DNA of 64,000 nt. Origin: Xanthomonas sp. AM6 (lineage in GTDB: Bacteria; Pseudomonadota; Gammaproteobacteria; Xanthomonadales; Xanthomonadaceae). Every line of letters starts with the position of its first letter. Position 1 is the first letter of the stretch. The notes under the pieces are model-generated. The model ran no database searches and was not told where the DNA came from. It saw only the letters and a list, made by a program, of their open reading frames with translations. Positions 47,256-56,138 of this stretch are shown here, piece after piece. The stretch is taken from positions 3,002,501 through 3,066,500 of the forward strand of contig NZ_CP106869.1 of assembly GCF_025665335.1 (NCBI RefSeq), read 5' to 3'. A program made the translations under genes and the position numbers.

Positions 47256-48587
47256 ATGGTCAGCCTATTCCGCCGCAACAAGCCCCAGGACCACGCCGGC
47301 GACAGCCGCAGCACCCAGCGCTACAGCGTCGAGGAACTGGCCGCCGCCTTCCCCAAGCCGGCCGCTGAAGCCGCCACTGCGGCGCCTGCGCCTGCCGCAC
47401 CTGCGGCGCCAGCGGTCGAAGCCGCCCCGGCATCGCCGCCGTCGGAGGTAGCCGCGCCCGTCGCCCTGCGCGAGGCGCCGACGGTCGCACCCGACCCGAT
47501 TCCCGCGCCCGGCCACGTCGCGCTGCCGCCGCAGGCGCCCACGCCGCCGCCCGAGACGCGGGTGCCGGCGCCCGCGGCGGCCCCGGCCGCCGCGCCGCTT
47601 CCCGATCCGGCCGCGGCCTTCGCGGCGGCGTTCGACGTGCGTGCCGACGCGCCGCCCGCCGCCAGCGCCGGCAAGACCGGCTGGCGCGAGCGCCTGCGCA
47701 ACAGCACCATCGCGCGCAGCTTCGGCGGCCTGTTCTCGCGCAATCCCAAGCTCGACGACGACCTGCTCGACGAGATCGAGACCGCGCTGATCACCGCCGA
47801 CGTCGGCGTGCCGGCGACCACCGCCCTGATCGAGAACCTGCGCAAGCGCATGAAGGCCCGCGAATTCGTCGATGCGCAGGCGCTGCTGCGCGCGCTGCGC
47901 GCCGACCTGATCGCGATCCTGCAGCCGGTGGCCAGGCCGCTGCAGATCGACCGCAACGCCAGACCCTTCGTGGTGCTGACCGTCGGCGTCAACGGCGTCG
48001 GCAAGACCACCACCATCGGCAAGCTGGCCAAGCGCTTCAAGGACGAGGGCCACAGCCTGATGCTGGCCGCCGGCGACACCTTCCGCGCCGCCGCGGTGGC
48101 GCAGCTGCAGGCCTGGGGCGACCGCAACGGCGTGACCGTGATCGCGCAGGGCCAGAACGCCGATGCCGCCTCGGTCGCGTTCGACGCATTGCAGGCCGGC
48201 AAGGCGCGCGGCACCGAGGTGCTGATCGCCGACACCGCCGGGCGCCTGCACACCCAGACCGGGCTGATGAACGAACTGGGCAAGATCCGCCGCGTGCTCG
48301 GCAAGCTCGATCCGGCCGCGCCGCACGAAGTGCTGATGGTCATCGACGGCACCACCGGCCAGAACGCGCTGTCGCAGCTGCGCCAGTTCCACGCCGCGGT
48401 CGGCGTCACCGGTCTGGTGGTGACCAAGCTCGACGGCACCGCCAAGGGCGGCGTGGTGTTCGCCCTGGCGCGCGAGTTCGGCATCCCGATCCGCTTCGCC
48501 GGCATCGGCGAGCGCCCGGAAGACCTGCGCGTGTTCGACGCCGAAGCCTTCGTCGACGCCCTGCTGCCGGAAGCCCTGGGCGCCTGA
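47256..48587 (+). CDS. ftsY: Signal recognition particle receptor FtsY
   Basis: FtsY is the SRP-receptor GTPase that docks ribosome-SRP complexes at the inner membrane. The 443-residue protein has an Ala/Pro-rich acidic A region (about 1-130), an N domain, and the NG GTPase core with G1 GVNGVGKTTTIGKL, insertion box, G3 DTAGR and G4 TKLDG. All GTPase motifs are intact. The start MVSLFRRNK is preceded by a clean intergenic gap. In E. coli rsmD is adjacent and divergent to ftsY; here they are 45 kb apart. Confidence 0.97.
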   Translation: MVSLFRRNKPQDHAGDSRSTQRYSVEELAAAFPKPAAEAATAAPAPAAPAAPAVEAAPASPPSEVAAPVALREAPTVAPDPIPAPGHVALPPQAPTPPPETRVPAPAAAPAAAPLPDPAAAFAAAFDVRADAPPAASAGKTGWRERLRNSTIARSFGGLFSRNPKLDDDLLDEIETALITADVGVPATTALIENLRKRMKAREFVDAQALLRALRADLIAILQPVARPLQIDRNARPFVVLTVGVNGVGKTTTIGKLAKRFKDEGHSLMLAAGDTFRAAAVAQLQAWGDRNGVTVIAQGQNADAASVAFDALQAGKARGTEVLIADTAGRLHTQTGLMNELGKIRRVLGKLDPAAPHEVLMVIDGTTGQNALSQLRQFHAAVGVTGLVVTKLDGTAKGGVVFALAREFGIPIRFAGIGERPEDLRVFDAEAFVDALLPEALGA

Positions 48588-48589
48588 CC

Positions 48590-48723
48590 TAAAGCCCCTC
48601 TCCCATCGGGAGAGGGGTTGGGGTGAGGGTACGGCGCGAATGCGTCTCGCTGCCCCAGCTACACGGGACTTCGCCCGCACCCTCATCCGCCCCTTCGGGG
48701 CACCTTCTCCCGGTGGGAGAAGG
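48590..48723. repeat. Composite palindromic intergenic repeat, copy 2 (inverted relative to 35 kb)
   Basis: TAAAGCCCCTCTCCCATCGG...GGGTTGGGGTGAGGGTA, a centre of about 45 nt, then CCCTCATCCGCCCCTTCGGG and CTTCTCCCGGTGGGAGAAGG. Same composite as 35009-35143 in the opposite orientation. It sits between ftsY and mutY. Confidence 0.85.
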
Positions 48724-48740
48724 AACGACCCAATGCCAGC

Positions 48741-49802
48741 ATGCGCCAGCCCCCAGACACCTTCGCCCCCCGCCTGCTCGCCTGGTTCGACCGCCACGGC
48801 CGCCACGACCTGCCCTGGCAGCATCCGCGCAGTCCCTACCGCGTGTGGCTGTCGGAGATCATGCTGCAGCAGACCCAGGTCGCGGTGGTGATCCCGTACT
48901 TCCTGCGCTTCCTGCAGCACTTCCCGACCCTGCCGGACCTGGCCGCGGCCGACAGCGACGCGGTGATGGCGCAATGGGCCGGGCTGGGCTACTACGCCCG
49001 CGCGCGCAACCTGCACGCCGCGGCCAAGCGCTGCGTGGAGCTGCACGGCGGCGAGCTGCCGCGCGATTTCGACGCGCTGCACGCGCTGCCCGGCATCGGC
49101 CGCAGCACCGCCGGCGCGATCCTCAGCCAGGCCTGGAACGACCGCTTCCCGATCCTGGACGGCAACGTCAAGCGCGTGCTGACCCGCTACCACGGCATCG
49201 CCGGCTACCCCGGCCTGCCGGCGGTGGAGAAGCCGCTGTGGGCGATCGCGCAGGCGCACGTGGCAGCGGTCGCCGACGGACGCATGGCCGACTATACCCA
49301 GGCGCAGATGGATTTCGGCGCCACCCTGTGCACCCGCGCCAACCCCGCCTGCGTGCTGTGCCCGCTGCAGGACGACTGCGTGGCACGCCGCGACGGCCTG
49401 GTCGACGCGCTGCCCACGCCCAAGCCGGGCAAGATCCTGCCCGAACGCGAGGCGCTGGCGCTGCTGCTGGAGAACGCCGCCGGCGAACTACTGCTGCAGC
49501 GGCGCCCGCCGAGCGGCATCTGGGCGTCGCTGTGGACGCTGCCGCAGGCCGAGAGCGAGACCGAACTGCGCGCCTGGTTCGAACGCGAGACCCGCGGCCG
49601 CGCCTTCGACGACGCCGAACCGATGCCGCCCATCGTCCACACCTTCAGCCACTATCGCCTGCACCTGCAGCCGCTGCGCCTGCGCAAGGTCGCCTTGCGC
49701 GACGCGGTGCGCGACAATGACGGCCTGCGCTGGGTCGCGCGGGCCGGCCTGTCCGCGCTCGGCCTGCCCGCACCGATCCGCAAACTGCTCGACGGCCTCT
49801 GA
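48741..49802 (+). CDS. mutY: Adenine DNA glycosylase MutY
   Basis: MutY removes adenine mispaired with 8-oxoguanine. The 353-residue protein has the HhH-GPD domain (LPWQHPRSPYRVWLSEIMLQ with catalytic Glu, QMDFGATLC, LHALPGIGRSTAGAI), the 4Fe-4S cluster cysteines CTRANPACVLCPLQDDC (C-x6-C-x2-C-x5-C), and a C-terminal Nudix-like domain (LLLQRRPPSGIWASLWTLP). It is full length. It is followed 30 nt later by yggX, the same order as in E. coli. Confidence 0.97.
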   Translation: MRQPPDTFAPRLLAWFDRHGRHDLPWQHPRSPYRVWLSEIMLQQTQVAVVIPYFLRFLQHFPTLPDLAAADSDAVMAQWAGLGYYARARNLHAAAKRCVELHGGELPRDFDALHALPGIGRSTAGAILSQAWNDRFPILDGNVKRVLTRYHGIAGYPGLPAVEKPLWAIAQAHVAAVADGRMADYTQAQMDFGATLCTRANPACVLCPLQDDCVARRDGLVDALPTPKPGKILPEREALALLLENAAGELLLQRRPPSGIWASLWTLPQAESETELRAWFERETRGRAFDDAEPMPPIVHTFSHYRLHLQPLRLRKVALRDAVRDNDGLRWVARAGLSALGLPAPIRKLLDGL

Positions 49803-49832
49803 TCGTCGCCCGCCGCGCCACCAGGAACCGCC

Positions 49833-50111
49833 ATGTCCCGCACCGTCTTCTGCCAGTACCAGCAACGCGACGCCGAAGGCCTCGACTACGTGCCGTATCC
49901 CGGCGAACTCGGCCAGCGCGTGTTCGCGCAGATCGGCAAGGCCGGCTGGCAGGCGTGGCTGGCGCACCAGACCATGCTGATCAACGAGAACCGGCTGTCG
50001 CCGCGCGATCCCAAGCACCGCGCGTTCCTGGAGGCGGAGCTGGAGAAATTCCTGTTCCAGGGCGGCGCGCCCAAGCCCGAGGGCTACGTGGAACCCGAAC
50101 GGGAATCCTGA
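49833..50111 (+). CDS. yggX: Fe(II) trafficking / oxidative damage protection protein YggX
   Basis: A 92-residue protein of the YggX family, implicated in protecting iron-sulfur clusters and handling labile iron in the cytoplasm. The start [11 protein letters not shown] contains the conserved Cys7; the body has [23 protein letters not shown] and a C-terminal EKFLFQGG. Length matches the family (about 91). It is in an operon with mutY, an iron-sulfur enzyme. Confidence 0.96.
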   Translation: MSRTVFCQYQQRDAEGLDYVPYPGELGQRVFAQIGKAGWQAWLAHQTMLINENRLSPRDPKHRAFLEAELEKFLFQGGAPKPEGYVEPERES

Positions 50112-50200
50112 GCGCGGCGGAAGACCGCCGCGCTGCGCCGCGCCGACGGCGCCAGCAGCCGAACGCGCGTGCGGCACTCCCATCCCAGCCGCCGCAAGCC

Positions 50201-50566
50201 CCTGCAGGAGCGACTTCAGCCGCGACGCATGAAACCCTGCACCGCAGTCCACCGCTCCCTGCAGCAACGATCCCGGGTCGCCGCGCCCATCCATCACGAC
50301 GGGCCACGTCCCTGTAGGAGCGACTTCAGTCGCGACCCATGAACTCCTGCACCGCAGCCCACCGCCCCTTGCAGCAACGATCCCCGTCGTCTCGGCCCAT
50401 CCATCACGATGTGCCGCGTCCTTGTAGGAGCGACTTCAGTCGCGACCCATGAACCCCTTGCACCGCAGTCCGCGCTCCTCTCAGCAGCCATTTCGGATCG
50501 CCCCGGACCACCCATCGCGATGGGCTGCCGGTATCGCGCGTCGCGACTGAAGTCGCTCCTACAGGG
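50201..50566. repeat. Tandem array of 110-bp REP-bearing units closed by an inverted REP
   Basis: Units begin at 50201, 50311 and 50421, exactly 110 bp apart. Each begins CCTG(C/T)AGGAGCGACTTCAG(C/T) and continues with a shared spacer (GCACCGCAG..., GCAGCAACGATCCC, CCATCCATCACGA). The third unit is diverged in its second half and ends with an inverted REP, TCGCGACTGAAGTCGCTCCT (from 50541). No gene is seen in 50112-50673; the array separates the convergent yggX and lipoprotein genes. Spacers are part of the repeat, so this is not CRISPR. Confidence 0.9.
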
Positions 50567-50673
50567 ACTTGCGGCGAACTATCCCGACGGCGTATGCGAG
50601 CGACTTCGGCCTACCAGTCGCTGACGCCGACCGGCCCGCCGGACCGCATCTCAGCTGCAGGCCCCCGGGCCGC

Positions 50674-51132
50674 CTACCCGCCCTGCCCCTGCTGCGCCCG
50701 CTCCTGCACCTTGGCCTCGCGCAGTTCCTTCTCCGAGGTGCGCAGCGCCTTGACGTCCAGCGGGCGGATGCTCTGGATGCGGCACGGCAGGCGGATCGCG
50801 CCCGGGCTGCCGCCGATCACCAGCACGTCGTCGAAACGCGCCGAGACGCGGTCGCCGAAATGGGTAATGGCGATCGTCGGCGCGTAATCCAGGTCGGCGC
50901 AGCGGCCGCTCAGCTCGAGCAGGTAGGCCTGGTTCGGGCGCGTCCACACCGCCAGCGCGCTGTCGCCGAGCGCGGTCCAGCCGCTGATCCGATTGAAGTA
51001 CTGGAAGTCGCGCACCGGCGCGGCGGCATGGGCGCGGTACAGCGCCAGCCGCTCGTCGTCGCCGAGGCGGTTGGTGGCGCAGCCGGCCAGCAGCGCGGCC
51101 AGCCCGAGCGATGACAGCAAGAGGCGTTTCAT
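50674..51132 (-). CDS. DUF6491-like lipoprotein
   Basis: A 152-residue predicted lipoprotein. The signal ends ALLAGC (Cys18). The mature part has VRDFQYFNRISGWTALGDSALAVWTRPNQAYLLEL, a segment that recurs in small xanthomonad lipoproteins of the DUF6491 type, followed by a DUF-typical CADLDYAP. The ATG 51132 is chosen because it starts the signal peptide; the open frame extends upstream without one. It ends in a charged, Gln-rich tail. Function unknown. Confidence 0.78.
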   Translation of the reverse strand: MKRLLLSSLGLAALLAGCATNRLGDDERLALYRAHAAAPVRDFQYFNRISGWTALGDSALAVWTRPNQAYLLELSGRCADLDYAPTIAITHFGDRVSARFDDVLVIGGSPGAIRLPCRIQSIRPLDVKALRTSEKELREAKVQERAQQGQGG

Positions 51133-51302
51133 GGCGAATGCTCCCGTGGCGATACGCGCATGATGCACCCGCCCCGATGCCACGCCGTGCGCGCGCAGGC
51201 GGGGCATTCAGCCGCAAGGCAGCAAGACGGGATGGCCCCGAGTCCAACCCCGATCCTGCCCGTCGCGCGTTTGCAGCCTCGGACCATCACCGAGCGCCCG
51301 CC

Positions 51303-53081
51303 ATGCACCCACGCCCGTACCGCCCCGCCCTGCCGTCCCTGCTCCTTGCCGCGCTGCTGGCAAGCTGCAGCACCGCCGACGATCGCGCCGACGTACGCGC
51401 GCCGGCACCGAGCGACGCCTTCGTCCGCGTCAAGGCGCAGGCATCCCCCGAACCCCTGGTTGAAACCACCGCGCAGCCGGCGTCGCAATCGCCGATGACG
51501 CCGCCCGCGCCACCCGCGCCGCCGGCACGGGCCTTGGCGCCGGCCACGCCTGCCGCGCCTTCGCCGATTCGCCAGCGGGCCGTTGCCGCCCAGCGCGCGC
51601 AGCTGTCGATGGACGCCGCGCAGATGCCGCCGTTGGACCGCGAACACTACGAACGCCCGGCGGACAACCCGGTGCACAGTGCGCGCGAACAGCCGCTGTC
51701 CACCTTTTCGATCGATGTGGACACCGGCAGCTACGCCAACGTGCGGCGCATGCTGCGCGACGGCCAGCGCCCGCCGGCCGACGCGGTGCGCGCGGAGGAA
51801 TTCATCAACTACTTCGACTACGCGCACCCGGCGCCGCGCGACCGCGACGTGCCGTTCCGCGTGTCCACCGAACTGGCGCCCGCCCCGTGGAACCCGCAGC
51901 GGCAGCTGCTGATGATCGGCATCAAGGGCTACGACGTCCCGCGCCAGGCCTCGCCGCCGGCGAACCTGGTGTTCCTGATCGACACCTCCGGTTCGATGGC
52001 CTCGGCCGACAAGCTGCCGTTGCTCAAGCAGGCCTTCGCCATGCTGGTGCCGCAGCTGCGCGCGCAGGACCGGGTCTCGATCGTGGTCTACGCCGGCTCC
52101 GCCGGGCTGGTGTTGCCGCCGACGCCCGGCGACCGCCATGCCGAGATCCTCGCCGCGCTGGAGCGACTGCAGGCCGGCGGCAGCACCAATGGCGGCGACG
52201 GCATCCGCCTGGCCTACGCGACCGCCCGGCAGGGCTTCGTCGCCGGTGGCAGCAACCGGGTGATCCTGGCCACCGATGGCGACTTCAACGTCGGCACGGT
52301 CGACCGCGCCGCGCTGGAGACGCTGGTCGCCGACCAGCGCCGCAGCGGCGTGGCGCTGAGCACGCTCGGCTTCGGCCGCGGCAACTACAACGACGCGATG
52401 GCCGAGCGCCTGGCCGATGTCGGCGACGGCAACCACGCCTACATCGATTCGGCGCGAGAGGCGCACAAGGTACTGGTGCAGCAGATGCAGGCCACGCTGC
52501 TGACCATCGCCCGCGACGTCAAGATCCAGGTCGAGTTCAATCCGGCGCAGGTCGCCGAATATCGGCTGATCGGCTACGAGAACCGGCTGCTGGCGCGCGA
52601 GGATTTCGCCAACGACAAGGTCGATGCCGGCGAGATCGGCGCCGGACACAGCGTCACCGCGCTGTACGAGATCACTCCCGTGGGCAGCGCATCGCGGCGC
52701 CTGCCGGCCCTGCGCTACGCCGGACCGGCGCAGCCGCAGACGCCGCTGCATGCCGGCGAATTGGCGCAGTTGCGCCTGCGCTACAAGCTGCCCGGGCAGG
52801 AGCGCAGCCGCCTGCTGCAGAGCACGGTCGCCACGGCCTCGGCGATGGCGCAGCCGAGCACGGATTTGCGCTTCGCCGCCGCGGTCGCCGCCTACGCCGA
52901 CCTGCTGCGCGGCGGCGCGCACATCGATGGCTGGGACTGGGCGCAGGTCACCGCCGCGGCGCGCGCGGCGACCGGCGCGGATCGCAGCGGCGAGCGCCGC
53001 GAGTTCGTCGAGCTGCTGGCGATCGGGCAACGCCTGGCCCTGCCGGAGGCGACGCCGCCGGTGCAGGTCTCCACGCGCTGA
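51303..53081 (+). CDS. von Willebrand factor A domain lipoprotein (YfbK-like)
   Basis: A 592-residue predicted lipoprotein with signal ending ALLASC (Cys21) and a Pro/Ala-rich linker to about 90. An N-terminal YfbK-like segment (FSIDVDTGSYANVRRML) precedes the vWA domain (about 210-390), with MIDAS motif FLIDTSGSMAS and TDGDFNVG; a DUF3520-like C-terminal region follows (LRYKLPGQE...DLRFAAAVAAYADLLRG). All MIDAS residues are present, so metal-dependent protein binding is likely. It is divergent from the DUF6491 lipoprotein. Its partner is unknown. Confidence 0.88.
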   Translation: MHPRPYRPALPSLLLAALLASCSTADDRADVRAPAPSDAFVRVKAQASPEPLVETTAQPASQSPMTPPAPPAPPARALAPATPAAPSPIRQRAVAAQRAQLSMDAAQMPPLDREHYERPADNPVHSAREQPLSTFSIDVDTGSYANVRRMLRDGQRPPADAVRAEEFINYFDYAHPAPRDRDVPFRVSTELAPAPWNPQRQLLMIGIKGYDVPRQASPPANLVFLIDTSGSMASADKLPLLKQAFAMLVPQLRAQDRVSIVVYAGSAGLVLPPTPGDRHAEILAALERLQAGGSTNGGDGIRLAYATARQGFVAGGSNRVILATDGDFNVGTVDRAALETLVADQRRSGVALSTLGFGRGNYNDAMAERLADVGDGNHAYIDSAREAHKVLVQQMQATLLTIARDVKIQVEFNPAQVAEYRLIGYENRLLAREDFANDKVDAGEIGAGHSVTALYEITPVGSASRRLPALRYAGPAQPQTPLHAGELAQLRLRYKLPGQERSRLLQSTVATASAMAQPSTDLRFAAAVAAYADLLRGGAHIDGWDWAQVTAAARAATGADRSGERREFVELLAIGQRLALPEATPPVQVSTR

Positions 53082-53147
53082 GCGCAGGCGCGCGGGCTGC
53101 ACACGCCACGGCGTGCGCAGCTCAGCCGCCCGCGCCTGCCGCCTCGC

Positions 53148-54059
53148 TCAGCGCTGCGCGGTCTTGGCCGACTCGCAGAAACGCTGCCGGTACTCCAGCG
53201 CTTTGGGCATCAGCGCCTGCAGGTTCTGAATGCGCGTGCCCGGATTGGGATGCGTGGACGAGAACTCCGGCGGCGCCTGGCCGCCGCTGCTGGCGCTCAT
53301 CCGTTCCCACAGCGGCACCGCTTCGCGCGGATCGAAGCAGGCCGCCGCGGCCAGCATCAGCCCGACCTCGTCGGCCTGGGTCTCGTGGCTGCGCGCGTAC
53401 GGCAGCAGGTAGCCGTAGCCCATCGCCGCCATCGCCATCTGCTGCTGTTGCGGGTCCATGCCGCTGGCCGCGCCGGCCATCTGCCCGATCTGGGTCAGCT
53501 TCTGCTGCGCCATGCGCTGCGCGCCGTGGCGCAGCAGCGCGTGCGCGATCTCGTGGCCCATCACCACCGCCACCGCATCGGCGTTCTTGGCCACCGGCAG
53601 CAGGCCGGTGTAGACCGCCATCTTGCCGCCGGGCAGGCAGAACGCATTGGCCTGCTCGGACTCGATCACGTTGACGTCCCAGTCGAAGCCGCGCGCGTAG
53701 TGCTTGGCCTGCATGCCGTGCTCGGCGGCCAGCGCGTCCTCGACCACGTCGACCTTGGCGATCAGCCGCTGCGCGATCGCGCGCACCTGCTGCGCCACCT
53801 GCGACTGCGGATCGACCGGGCGCTCCTGCGCCAGGATCTCCTGGTAGGCCTGCAGGCCCAGCGCCTTCTCGTCCTCCACGCCGAGCGAACTGTCGATCAG
53901 CACCTTCTCACCGGTGTACGGATCCTCGCTGCGGTTGGAGAACCAGTAGAACCCCGCGTATACCGCGAAGCCCAGCAGCACCAGCCAGCGCACGCCGCCC
54001 AGCGGCCCGCGGCGGCTGCCGCCCTGCTCCCCGCCCTGGCGGCCGAAGACGTTGCTCAT
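53148..54059 (-). CDS. M48 family zinc metalloprotease, membrane-anchored
   Basis: Predicted M48B-type endopeptidase of 303 residues. A transmembrane or uncleaved signal helix (VRWLVLLGFAVYAGFYWF, about 24-41) anchors it. The zinc site is HEIAHALLRHG with third ligand Glu in ETQADEVG. Conserved NAFCLPGGKMAVYTG precedes it. It resembles envelope quality-control proteases such as LoiP/BepA without TPR repeats. The ATG 54059 has an AGGGG Shine-Dalgarno; a TTG at 54065 is less likely. Convergent with the vWA gene. Confidence 0.9.
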   Translation of the reverse strand: MSNVFGRQGGEQGGSRRGPLGGVRWLVLLGFAVYAGFYWFSNRSEDPYTGEKVLIDSSLGVEDEKALGLQAYQEILAQERPVDPQSQVAQQVRAIAQRLIAKVDVVEDALAAEHGMQAKHYARGFDWDVNVIESEQANAFCLPGGKMAVYTGLLPVAKNADAVAVVMGHEIAHALLRHGAQRMAQQKLTQIGQMAGAASGMDPQQQQMAMAAMGYGYLLPYARSHETQADEVGLMLAAAACFDPREAVPLWERMSASSGGQAPPEFSSTHPNPGTRIQNLQALMPKALEYRQRFCESAKTAQR

Positions 54060-54141
54060 GTCCAATCCCCTTGCTGGCTGGTGGGCGGCGATGGCGCATG
54101 CCCGTGCGCGGCACTGTAGCCGCGGCGGCGGCGCGGCCGTG

Positions 54142-56034
54142 TCAAATTCCGCGCACTAGGCGGAACCCGACCCGGGCGCTGGTGGTGTCGGAGTCCTGCA
54201 TCAGCCGCCAGGCGGCACGGGTCTGCTCCGGCGCGTTGGCCCAGTTGCCGCCGCGCACCACGCGCGAGCGGCAGCCGGGGTTGTACCAGGCGTTGCCGTC
54301 GGCGGGCGCGCGGCGGTAGCTGGAATGCCAGCAATCGGCGACCCACTCGCTGAGATTGCCGCCCATGTCGTGCAGGCCCCAGGCATTGGCCTTGAAGCTG
54401 GCGACCGGCGCCGGCCCCCAGAAGCCGTCGGCATAGCCGACGAAGGCGTTGTTCCAGTGCCGGCCGCTGGGCGAGACGTCGCCGCCGCCGGTGAAGTTGC
54501 CGGCGCCGCGCGGCGGCACGCCGGCGTTGCCCCACGGGTAGCGGCCGCGGCTGCCGGCGCGCAGCGCGTATTCGAACTCGGCCTCGCTGGGCAGCCGGTA
54601 GTGGCGCCCGGTCTGCTGCGACAGCCATGCCGCATAGGCTTCGGCATCGCGCACGCTGACGTGCATCACCGGACTGTTCGGCGCGGCGCGCGCGCCGTTG
54701 TAGTCGGACTGCCAGTCGGTGCCGCTGCGGCGCACGAAATTGCCGCTGCGCTCGTCGTAGACGATCGAATGCCCGCGCCGGGTCGCGCGCGGCCGCGCGC
54801 CGCTGGCCTCGACGAAACGGCGGAACTCGGCCACGGTGACTTCGGTAATCGACATCGCGAAGCCGCGCTCGAAGCGCACGTAGTGCAGCGGCTGCTCGGC
54901 CGGCACCGCGCCGGGCTCGGTCGCGCTGGCGCCCATGCGGAAACCGCCGTGCGGCACCACGATCATCTGCGGCCCGCGCTCGCCGCTGCTCATGCCGTCG
55001 GTGAACACCTGGCCGGGGCGGAAGCTGCCGTAGTGGGTGGCCAGGTCGATGCGCTCGCGCAGCATCGCCGCCACCGGGTCGCCCGGGTCGGCGATGCGCA
55101 GCACCTCGCCCAGCTTCTCGCGCGCGGCCTTCAGCCCGGCTGGCGTGGCCAGGTCGCGCAGGCCGGCATCGCGCAGGCCGGCGATGCGCGCGGTGCGCAC
55201 GCCTTCCACCCGCACCCGCGCATCGTGCACGGTGGCGGCGCCGTCGCGGATGCGCGCGGCGCGCGCCAGCCAGCTGCCGGCGGCGGCGAAATCGGACGCC
55301 GCCGCGGCCGCCTCGGCGCGCCGGATCACCGCGCTCTCCACCGCCGCCACGCCCTGCCGCGCGCGCGCATCGTCGGCGTCCAGCTGCAGGGCTTCGCGGA
55401 AATTGGCCAGCGCGCCGTTGCCGTCCTCGCCGAGCCGGCCGGCGCGCAGATCCTCCTCGCCGGCGCGGTTGTAGGCCAGCACCCGCAGCGCGATCTCCAC
55501 CCGCTGCTGCAGGCGCCGCACCGCCGGATCGTCGGCATCCAGCGACAGCGCCACCATCGCGATGCGGCCGGCGCGCTCCAGCGCCTGCTCCTGCTGCTCC
55601 GAGGCCTGCAACAACGCATCGCCGAGCTGCAGCAGGCGCAGCCGCGCCTTGCGCAGGCCGTCGCGCGCCACCCGGTCCTGCGGCGCCAGCGCGCGGATCG
55701 CCAGGTACAGCGGAATCGCCGATTGCGCGTCCTCGAACAGGCGGTCGTCGGCCAGAGCGCGCGCGGCATCGCGCCGCGCCTGGGCCAGATCGGCGCGATC
55801 GAGCGTCGGCAGCGGCGGCTGCCAGCGCGCCACCGTCTCGGCGGCATCCTCGCCGCCGATGGTGACGCTGGGCGCCTGCGCCGGCTTGGCCGCCGCGGCC
55901 CTGGCCTGCGGCGCCGGCCCGGCAGGAGCCGGCGCAGGCGCGGGCGCCTGCCCGGTGCAGCCGCCCAGCAGCGCGGCCAGCAGGGCCCAGGCAATCGCAG
56001 AACCGCTCGTGCGCACGCATCCTCCCAACGACAT
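54142..56034 (-). CDS. Lipoprotein with C-terminal formylglycine-generating enzyme (SUMF1)-like domain
   Basis: A 630-residue predicted lipoprotein. The signal ends ALLGGC (Cys26), then an Ala/Pro linker, a helical TPR-like region (about 75-330), and a C-terminal SUMF1/FGE-like domain (about 360-630): MIVVPHGGFRMGA, PVMHVSVRDAEAYAAWLS, RLPSEAEFEYALRAG, NAWGLHDMGGNLSEWVADCW and VVRGGNW. The fold is typical, but the paired cysteines of true FGE enzymes are not evident, so it is more likely a binding or structural relative than a sulfatase activator. It is divergent from rnd. Confidence 0.85.
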   Translation of the reverse strand: MSLGGCVRTSGSAIAWALLAALLGGCTGQAPAPAPAPAGPAPQARAAAAKPAQAPSVTIGGEDAAETVARWQPPLPTLDRADLAQARRDAARALADDRLFEDAQSAIPLYLAIRALAPQDRVARDGLRKARLRLLQLGDALLQASEQQEQALERAGRIAMVALSLDADDPAVRRLQQRVEIALRVLAYNRAGEEDLRAGRLGEDGNGALANFREALQLDADDARARQGVAAVESAVIRRAEAAAAASDFAAAGSWLARAARIRDGAATVHDARVRVEGVRTARIAGLRDAGLRDLATPAGLKAAREKLGEVLRIADPGDPVAAMLRERIDLATHYGSFRPGQVFTDGMSSGERGPQMIVVPHGGFRMGASATEPGAVPAEQPLHYVRFERGFAMSITEVTVAEFRRFVEASGARPRATRRGHSIVYDERSGNFVRRSGTDWQSDYNGARAAPNSPVMHVSVRDAEAYAAWLSQQTGRHYRLPSEAEFEYALRAGSRGRYPWGNAGVPPRGAGNFTGGGDVSPSGRHWNNAFVGYADGFWGPAPVASFKANAWGLHDMGGNLSEWVADCWHSSYRRAPADGNAWYNPGCRSRVVRGGNWANAPEQTRAAWRLMQDSDTTSARVGFRLVRGI

Positions 56035-56138
56035 TGGCCTTGCGACGGCGTTCGCGCCATCGGCGTCCGTGCGGCCGGCGGGCCGACGTTAGGCTATTCT
56101 CGCCTGCCTGAGCAAACCCTGCATTCGACGGAAACCAC

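Noticed and set aside
50201-50530. Possible CRISPR array because of regular 110-bp spacing
   Set aside because: The whole 110-bp unit repeats including the spacer, and there are no cas genes; it is REP-type tandem repetition.
53090-53140. Hairpin between the convergent vWA and M48 genes as a terminator
   Set aside because: The GC-rich arms match only imperfectly and there is no T tract, so it is not listed.
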